Below, piece after piece: positions 1 to 3,030 of a stretch of 6,445 nucleotides of DNA; position 1 is the first letter of the stretch, and every line of letters begins with the position of its first letter. The stretch comes from JBLNBU01 sp050260215 (GTDB lineage Bacteria; Pseudomonadota; Alphaproteobacteria; Rhodospirillales; Magnetospirillaceae). The notes under the pieces were generated by a model that ran no database searches, was not told the origin of the DNA, and saw nothing but the letters and a program-made list of their open reading frames with translations. Location: NCBI GenBank assembly GCA_050260215.1, contig JBLNBU010000016.1, positions 1 to 6,445 on the forward strand, written 5' to 3'. Both the position numbers and the translations under genes were made by a program.

Positions 1-934
1 TGACGGCGATGGTGGCGTTCTTCAGCACCAGCTCGACCACCTTGTTGGCGGTCTTGATGTCGGGCAGCGCCTTCATCACCGGCGAGCGGCCATAGACCTC
101 GCCCGGGGCCTTCAGCCAGCGGAAGTTGATGAACGGCGACATCTCGAAGCGGCCCTGGGCCAGGATGGTGTCGTCGTCCTCGCTTTCCAGCACCGCGGCG
201 TAGTCGTAGCCGTGGCCGGCCGGCATCACCGCCTCGACCACGGCGATGCGCAGGTCGGGATCCTGGGCTGCGCGGCGGACCAGGCCGTCGGGCAGCCGGG
301 CGGCGGGGAAGCGGGCGGCCAGGGCCGCCAGGGTCAGCTCGGCGCGGCGGAAGGAGACGTCCAGGCGGCCGTCGGGGCCTTCCTCCAGCACCACCTGGCC
401 CAGCGGCACCGCGGTGAAGCGGAAGGCCGAGGACTCGCCCGGCGCCGCCTCCTCGAACAGAAGCGAGGCGGTGCCGCCGGTGACCACGTCCAGCCAGCAC
501 TGGTGCATCTCGACCGCAAAGTTGGAGCGGTCGAAATGGGACTGCAGCACGGTGCCGATGCGTTCCAGCGCCGGGGCCACGCGGTCGCGCTCTTCCGCCA
601 ACAGCTGGCTGCCGGCGGTCAGGCCGAACCACTGGGCCCAGGGCGGGGTCAGCTCGGACAGCAGGCTGGCGGCCAGCTGGTCGACGGCGTCGGGCGCGGT
701 GCCGTCGAACAGGCGGTCGGCCTTCTTCTCGCCGGGCTGGGTGGGGTGGATGACCGCGTCGCGCAGCGGCAGGGCGTAGTCGTAGCACTCCTGCCAGTGG
801 GACTCCCAGACGGCGCGGCGTTCCTTGGCGCGGCGAAAGCGCTGCAGCAGGGTCCCGGCGTCGTCGCCGTCGGGACCCAGCAGCGCGTGGGCCGCGGCCG
901 CCCGTTCCAGGCGGCCGGGGGTGTCGGCGTCCAT
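1..934 (-). CDS. Podovirus-type head-tail connector (portal) protein, 3' end beyond the window
   Basis: The first 311 residues are visible; the reading frame is still open at the left edge. Proteins of this family (T7 gp8-like, 'bacteriophage head to tail connecting protein') form the dodecameric ring at one capsid vertex through which DNA enters and leaves and to which the tail attaches. Seen in the sequence: an N-terminal stretch at residues 38-58 with W43, W47 and the run ECYDYALPLR (49-58), typical of the family; the segment LLSELTPPWAQWF (91-103); WLDVVTGGTASLLFEE (147-162), the usual central block; and YGRSPVMKALPDIKTAN (281-297), another hallmark. T7 gp8 has 536 residues, so a little over half is present. 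ATG at 934 is chosen because GGGAGAA lies just upstream and only one base separates it from the stop of the preceding gene, indicating translational coupling. No frameshift or stop is seen. Family assignment comes from remembered motifs, not a search. Confidence 0.88.
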   Translation of the reverse strand, partial: MDADTPGRLERAAAAHALLGPDGDDAGTLLQRFRRAKERRAVWESHWQECYDYALPLRDAVIHPTQPGEKKADRLFDGTAPDAVDQLAASLLSELTPPWAQWFGLTAGSQLLAEERDRVAPALERIGTVLQSHFDRSNFAVEMHQCWLDVVTGGTASLLFEEAAPGESSAFRFTAVPLGQVVLEEGPDGRLDVSFRRAELTLAALAARFPAARLPDGLVRRAAQDPDLRIAVVEAVMPAGHGYDYAAVLESEDDDTILAQGRFEMSPFINFRWLKAPGEVYGRSPVMKALPDIKTANKVVELVLKNATIAV

Positions 935-935
935 G

Positions 936-1142
936 TCATTCTCCCAGCAGGTTCTTGCCCACCTGGCCGACGGGGTCGAGCACCCCGGCGTCCGAGGTGG
1001 CGATGGTGCCCAGGCGTCCGCGGCGGTTGCGGGCGATGGCGTCCAGGCGCTGCTGGCGCGCCTCCTCCTCCGGGTCCGGCGCCGGCGGGGGCGTGGGCGC
1101 GGGCGGCGGCGACGGCGGCGAGCCTCCGAACAATCCACCCAT
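936..1142 (-). CDS. Small proline-rich phage protein upstream of the portal gene
   Basis: This gene encodes 68 residues. It begins MGGLFGG, continues with a Pro-rich stretch (about residues 8-24: PPSPPPAPTPPPAPDP), then a charged helix-like part (EEEARQQRLDAIARNRRGR) and a tail containing GTIATS, a Gly-Val-Leu-Asp stretch and the C-terminus KNLLGE. Small proteins with this layout (MGG start, Pro-rich part, RRGR..TI.TS, ending near LLGE) are common next to portal genes in podophages and alphaproteobacterial prophages. By position it corresponds to T7 gene 7.3, a minor virion or tail-assembly protein, but this is inferred from layout rather than homology. The start is supported by AAGGAGA at 1154-1148, five bases before the ATG. 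Its stop lies one base before the portal start. No signal peptide or membrane segment is evident. The exact function is unknown. Confidence 0.75.
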   Translation of the reverse strand: MGGLFGGSPPSPPPAPTPPPAPDPEEEARQQRLDAIARNRRGRLGTIATSDAGVLDPVGQVGKNLLGE

Positions 1143-1192
1143 GGCGGTCTCCTTCGTGTCTGGTTGATCGTGTTTTGTTCCAGAACGCACCC

Positions 1193-1221
1193 GGCCCCGT
1201 CGGCAGGGTGCCGGCGGGGCC
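1193..1221 (-). promoter_or_regulatory. GC-rich leader hairpin A in the 5' leader of the virion genes
   Basis: Arms 1193-1204 and 1210-1221 can pair over 12 positions with a single mismatch (1200/1214) around a 5-base loop. On the minus strand it is followed by GGGTGCGTTCTGG rather than a T run, so it is unlikely to be an efficient intrinsic terminator. It may instead be a leader structure that stabilises the message or slows polymerase. It sits about 50 bases upstream of the proline-rich gene and is the counterpart of the T-tailed hairpin at 1357-1389. Confidence 0.5.
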
Positions 1222-1245
1222 GTGGACGCAGTTGTGGTGTTGATG
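1210..1245 (-). repeat. Leader repeat, copy A
   Basis: Thirty-six bases on the minus strand, beginning CATCAACACCAC and ending GGCCCCGCCGGC, match copy B (1379-1413) at 31 positions with four substitutions and one single-base gap. In both copies the block starts exactly 30 bases after a TTGACA hexamer and runs directly into a GC-rich hairpin. If TTGACA is a true -35 element, the block starts at or near the transcript 5' end. Confidence 0.7.
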
Positions 1246-1251
1246 GACCGA

Positions 1252-1281
1252 ACCTTATGCCAGGCCGGCCGCGACTGTCAA
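1252..1281 (-). promoter_or_regulatory. Predicted sigma70-type promoter A for the virion genes
   Basis: The -35 is a perfect TTGACA (1281-1276). Candidate -10 elements are CATAAG with a 16-base spacer (four of six consensus matches) or TAAGGT with an 18-base spacer, the register shared with promoter B. A tract of A and T runs (1282-1314) lies immediately upstream, where an UP element would be; it stands out sharply in this GC-rich sequence. Transcription would start near 1245 and read into the proline-rich and portal genes. A phage-encoded RNA polymerase promoter located in the leader repeat is an alternative. Confidence 0.5.
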
Positions 1282-1330
1282 TGCATTTTTTCTTAAAAAA
1301 GGAATTTTTATTCTGTGGCCCACGCCGATG

Positions 1331-1356
1331 GGCGCCGGAGACGGGCTTCCGGCGCC
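1331..1356. repeat. Perfect 9-bp inverted repeat
   Basis: GGCGCCGGA at 1331-1339 pairs perfectly with TCCGGCGCC at 1348-1356 around an 8-base loop. No T run follows it on either strand. On the minus strand it comes directly after the TTTT that ends the hairpin at 1357-1389, so it may reinforce that terminator or serve as a protein-binding palindrome. Confidence 0.55.
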
Positions 1357-1389
1357 AAAAGCCCCGCTCGGCGGGTCAGCCGGCGGGGC
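1357..1389 (-). terminator. Probable intrinsic terminator of the upstream two-gene operon (hairpin B)
   Basis: On the minus strand, GCCCCGC (1389-1383) pairs with GCGGGGC (1367-1361). Four further inner pairs (1382-1379 with 1372-1369) follow after a one-base bulge, closing a 6-base loop. TTTT follows at 1360-1357. The T run is short, so efficiency is uncertain. It lies about 57 bases after the stop of the 131-aa gene and just after the leader repeat copy B. Confidence 0.55.
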
Positions 1390-1413
1390 CTGGATACAGT
1401 GGTGGCGTTGATG
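1379..1413 (-). repeat. Leader repeat, copy B
   Basis: Thirty-five bases on the minus strand, beginning CATCAACGCCAC and ending GGCCCCGCCGGC. This is the second copy of the block at 1210-1245, offset by 168 bases, and its last part forms the first arm of the T-tailed hairpin. The TTGACA upstream is again exactly 30 bases away. Confidence 0.7.
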
Positions 1414-1419
1414 GCGTGG

Positions 1420-1449
1420 ACGCTACCCCGTCGGCATTAGGCTTGTCAA
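1420..1449 (-). promoter_or_regulatory. Possible promoter B overlapping the end of the preceding gene
   Basis: A perfect TTGACA (1449-1444) contains the TGA stop of the 131-aa gene. The only -10 candidate in the register shared with promoter A is TAGCGT after 18 bases, which is weak. If active, its transcript would start near 1413 and meet the hairpin terminator after about 55 bases. It could be a degenerate duplicate of promoter A. Confidence 0.3.
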
Positions 1450-1841
1450 CCTATTTTCTGCAAATACCGGAATAATTGCCAAGGGGTGATCACCGCCGGG
1501 GCGTGCAGGCCGAGGATGCGCTTGACCGCCTCGACGCAGGTGAACGGGCGCCAGGGCGCCGGGCGGCGGGGCGGTTCGGCCAGGCGGGTGCGGACGACGG
1601 TGAAGCCCTCGGCGCGGTAGAGCGGCGCCGGATCGGCATCGGCGGCCAGGTCCAGCGGCACGATGTCGGTGCGGTTGCTCAGCGGGTCGACCTGCAGCCA
1701 GCCGGCCGGGCCGCCCAGGACGACGAAGCAGTGGCGGAAGCCGGGCGCCAGCAGGCGCAGCCACCACAGGTCCGCCCGGCCGCCGAAGACCACCATGGCG
1801 TGGGGCCACACCTGCCGGCGGGTGGGCGGGCGGCGGTTCAC
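1446..1841 (-). CDS. Unrecognised 131-aa protein, possible permuted papain-like (NlpC/P60-type) fold
   Basis: The gene starts with GTG at 1841, overlapping the TGA of the upstream gene in the arrangement GTGA, so the two are translationally coupled. An internal ATG at residue 16 (1796) is an alternative start. The protein has no signal peptide. Two segments stand out: residues 34-53, where GFRHCFVVL is followed by a short turn and WLQVDP (H37, C38, D52), and residues 100-127, where FTCVEAVKRILG (C102, E104) is followed by a Pro-Trp-Gln-Leu-Phe stretch. A His on a strand followed by a Cys at the start of a helix is the order found in circularly permuted papain-like proteins (the YiiX/LRAT group). 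Such a fold would suit a small peptidase or amidase, for example in lysis or virion maturation. That is inference from motif order only; I believe similar unnamed proteins occur in alphaproteobacterial prophages. Confidence 0.75.
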   Translation of the reverse strand: MNRRPPTRRQVWPHAMVVFGGRADLWWLRLLAPGFRHCFVVLGGPAGWLQVDPLSNRTDIVPLDLAADADPAPLYRAEGFTVVRTRLAEPPRRPAPWRPFTCVEAVKRILGLHAPAVITPWQLFRYLQKIG

Positions 1842-2197
1842 GCCACGATTCCCTTGGGCCGCAGTGCCGTTTCCAGCCGGTCCAAGGCCTCCTCCCACAG
1901 GGCGAGCTGGCCGGCGCCGTCGGCCGGGTCGGGCGGGGCCAGGCGGCTGCCGAAGCGGCCCAGCACCTGCAGGTGCTGCGGCCCCAGGGCCCGCTGCAGG
2001 CGCAGGCGGGTAACGGCGCGGTAGATGTCGTCGGGCTCGCACGGGCGCGGCTGCGGGGACAGGCCCGAGGAATAACGGGCACCCTCGATCCGTGCTATCT
2101 GGCAGTGGGAGAACCACAGCCAGGCCTCCTCGGCCGAGGCGAATGGCTCCCCGTCTTGCGGGTTGAGCGGGCGAGGTGCCGCCTTGCTTTGGCGCAT
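1838..2197 (-). CDS. Hypothetical 119-aa protein, first gene of the leftward phage-like operon
   Basis: The start at 2197 is supported by AAGGAGA at 2210-2204, six bases upstream, the same ribosome-site sequence used by the proline-rich gene. The product is soluble-looking and mostly helical, with no signal or membrane segment. Visible blocks are PFASAEEAWLWF (18-29), CQIARIEGARY (32-42), EPDDIYRAVTRL (54-65), GPQHLQVLGRFG (72-83) and a C-terminal amphipathic helix LWEEALDRLETALRPKGIV (100-118). I recall this layout in unnamed proteins of Rhodospirillales prophages but cannot assign a function. The spacing of the two helices at 56-83 would allow a DNA-binding role such as a late activator, but nothing here proves that. 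It is the first gene after the predicted operator, so it should respond most directly to the divergent repressor. Confidence 0.75.
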   Translation of the reverse strand: MRQSKAAPRPLNPQDGEPFASAEEAWLWFSHCQIARIEGARYSSGLSPQPRPCEPDDIYRAVTRLRLQRALGPQHLQVLGRFGSRLAPPDPADGAGQLALWEEALDRLETALRPKGIVA

Positions 2198-2216
2198 CGG
2201 CGTTCTCCTTTGATCG

Positions 2217-2237
2217 GAACAGGTGTGAACAAATGTG
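2217..2237. promoter_or_regulatory. Tandem 11-bp repeat, candidate repressor operator
   Basis: GAACAGGTGTG (2217-2227) and GAACAAATGTG (2227-2237) are direct repeats of GAACANNTGTG sharing one base. Each contains the small palindrome ACA-N2-TGT, and the two centres are 10 bp apart, one helical turn. The site lies between the divergent repressor gene and the leftward operon, and covers the predicted -10 and start of the leftward promoter. The arms GATCGG (2212-2217) and CCGATC (2240-2245) also flank it. Confidence 0.5.
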
Positions 2238-2260
2238 GGCCGATCGCCGGATGGAGTCAA
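2232..2260 (-). promoter_or_regulatory. Predicted promoter of the leftward phage-like operon
   Basis: TTGACT (2260-2255, five of six -35 matches) is followed after 17 bases by CACATT (2237-2232, three of six -10 matches). The transcript would start near 2225 and reach the 119-aa gene after a short leader. The -10 lies inside the tandem repeat at 2217-2237, so a protein bound there would block the promoter. Confidence 0.4.
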
Positions 2261-2271
2261 GGGTGGCGCGG

Positions 2272-2277
2272 TATATT
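2272..2277 (+). promoter_or_regulatory. Probable -10 element of the repressor gene
   Basis: TATATT matches five of six positions of the -10 consensus and stands out in GC-rich sequence. No good -35 is seen at 16-18 bases upstream, so the promoter may be weak or activated. Transcription would begin near 2284, giving a leader of about 35 bases to the ATG at 2319. This argues against the longer GTG start at 2235. Confidence 0.4.
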
Positions 2278-2318
2278 TTCCTGCTGCGCCCCTGGGGGAA
2301 TTGCGAGACCATCTTCCC

Positions 2319-2951
2319 ATGTTGAAGCACGCCGATATCTGGGCCGCCATTGATGCGCTTGCCCGCGATCACGGGCTGACGGCTTCGGCGCTTGCCCGCA
2401 AGGCAGGGCTGGATCCCACCACCTTCAACAAAAGCAAGCGCATCACCCGCGAAGGAAAGCCGCGCTGGCCGTCCACGGAAAGCGTCGCCAAGGTGCTGGA
2501 AGCCACCGGCGCCACCCTGGCCGAGCTGGTGGGCTACATCGACGGCCGCGCGCCGTCCCGGCCGGCGGCGACCATCCCGCTGATCGGCTTCGCCCAGGCC
2601 GGCGACCGCGGCTATTTCGACGACGCCGGCTATCCCACCGGCGGCGGCTGGGATGAAATCCCCTTCCCCGAGGTCGGCGACCAGCACGCCTATGCCCTGG
2701 AAGTCAGCGGCGACAGCATGGAACCGCTGTACCGCGACGGCGACCGCGTCATCGTCTCGCCGGCCGCCAGCGTGCGCCGCGGCGACCGGGTGGTGGGGCG
2801 CACCACCCACGGCGAGGTGATTGTCAATCAGCTGGTCCGCCAGTCGGCCAAGCGCATCGAGCTGGCCTCGCTCAACCCCGCCCACCCCGGCCGCAGCCTC
2901 GCCGCCGAAGAGGTGCGCTGGATCGCGCGGATCCTCTGGGCCAGCCAGTAG
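2319..2951 (+). CDS. LexA/CI-like transcriptional repressor, HTH plus S24 peptidase domain with altered catalytic Lys
   Basis: The product of 210 residues has an N-terminal helix-turn-helix (about residues 16-40, with LTASALARKAGLDPTTFNKSK) and a C-terminal S24 (LexA/UmuD-like) domain from about residue 85. In this family RecA-stimulated self-cleavage inactivates the repressor during DNA damage. Seen here: a presumptive Ala94-Gly95 cleavage bond in GFAQAGDRG, and the Ser133 nucleophile in SGDSMEPLYRDGD. The general base should be Lys, but at position 170 the sequence reads GEVIVNQL, with Asn encoded by AAT. The Ser-to-residue spacing of 37 equals LexA S119/K156 and UmuD S60/K97. Self-cleavage is therefore predicted to be lost or strongly impaired. 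The ATG at 2319 is preferred over GTG at 2235 because homologues begin near MLKHADIW and the -10 lies between the two; only a poor ribosome site is visible. It probably binds the tandem repeat at 2217-2237. Whether it is the phage immunity repressor or a host regulator is not settled. Confidence 0.9.
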   Translation: MLKHADIWAAIDALARDHGLTASALARKAGLDPTTFNKSKRITREGKPRWPSTESVAKVLEATGATLAELVGYIDGRAPSRPAATIPLIGFAQAGDRGYFDDAGYPTGGGWDEIPFPEVGDQHAYALEVSGDSMEPLYRDGDRVIVSPAASVRRGDRVVGRTTHGEVIVNQLVRQSAKRIELASLNPAHPGRSLAAEEVRWIARILWASQ

Positions 2952-2968
2952 GCGGCCTTTTCCAAGCC

Positions 2969-3005
2969 AAACGAAAACCGGCCGCACCCTTGCAGGCGCG
3001 GCCGG
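2969..3005 (-). terminator. Intrinsic terminator after flgE
   Basis: On the minus strand GCGGCCGG pairs perfectly with its partner: arms 2978-2985 and 2998-3005, with a 12-base loop. The tail reads TTTTCGTTT. It lies 25 bases after the flgE stop. On the plus strand the same hairpin is followed only by CGTTT, so it may act weakly as a terminator for the convergent repressor gene too. Confidence 0.75.
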
Positions 3006-3030
3006 CGTTTCAGCCCCCGAAGGGCCGCTA

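Larger units (their letters stand above)
1143..1445. other. Non-coding control region with two related promoter-leader modules
   Basis: No credible gene lies in these roughly 300 bases. Read on the minus strand, they hold in order: a -35-like TTGACA overlapping the stop of the preceding gene, a conserved leader block, a GC hairpin followed by TTTT, a second perfect hairpin (1331-1356), an AT-rich tract (1282-1314), a second TTGACA, a second copy of the leader block, a GC hairpin without a T tract, and the ribosome site of the proline-rich gene. The layout suggests that the upstream operon ends here and a new promoter drives the virion genes. Confidence 0.6.

Noticed and set aside
212..1243. 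Long plus-strand open frame (343 codons) opposite the portal gene
   Set aside because: It is antisense to a clearly recognisable portal protein; its Gly/Gln/Arg-rich translation is typical of shadow frames in GC-rich DNA.
1268..1445. CRISPR or other tandem array
   Set aside because: Only two imperfect copies of one block are present, without regular spacers; promoter-leader duplication explains them better.
2217..2230. Canonical alphaproteobacterial SOS box
   Set aside because: The half sites GAAC are separated by six bases, not the seven required; a host LexA site is not supported, though a related repressor site is.
2235..2318. GTG start giving a 28-residue longer repressor
   Set aside because: The extension contains the operator and the TATATT -10 element, and homologues start near MLKHADIW.
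1842..2987. Upstream extension of the 131-aa gene's frame, giving a 513-codon minus frame
   Set aside because: It crosses the repressor gene on the opposite strand and the 119-aa gene in another frame; the GTG at 1841 coupled to the upstream stop is a far better start.
2952..3030. Phage attachment site at the flgE 3' end
   Set aside because: No tRNA gene or core repeat can be shown because the other end of the element is outside the window.
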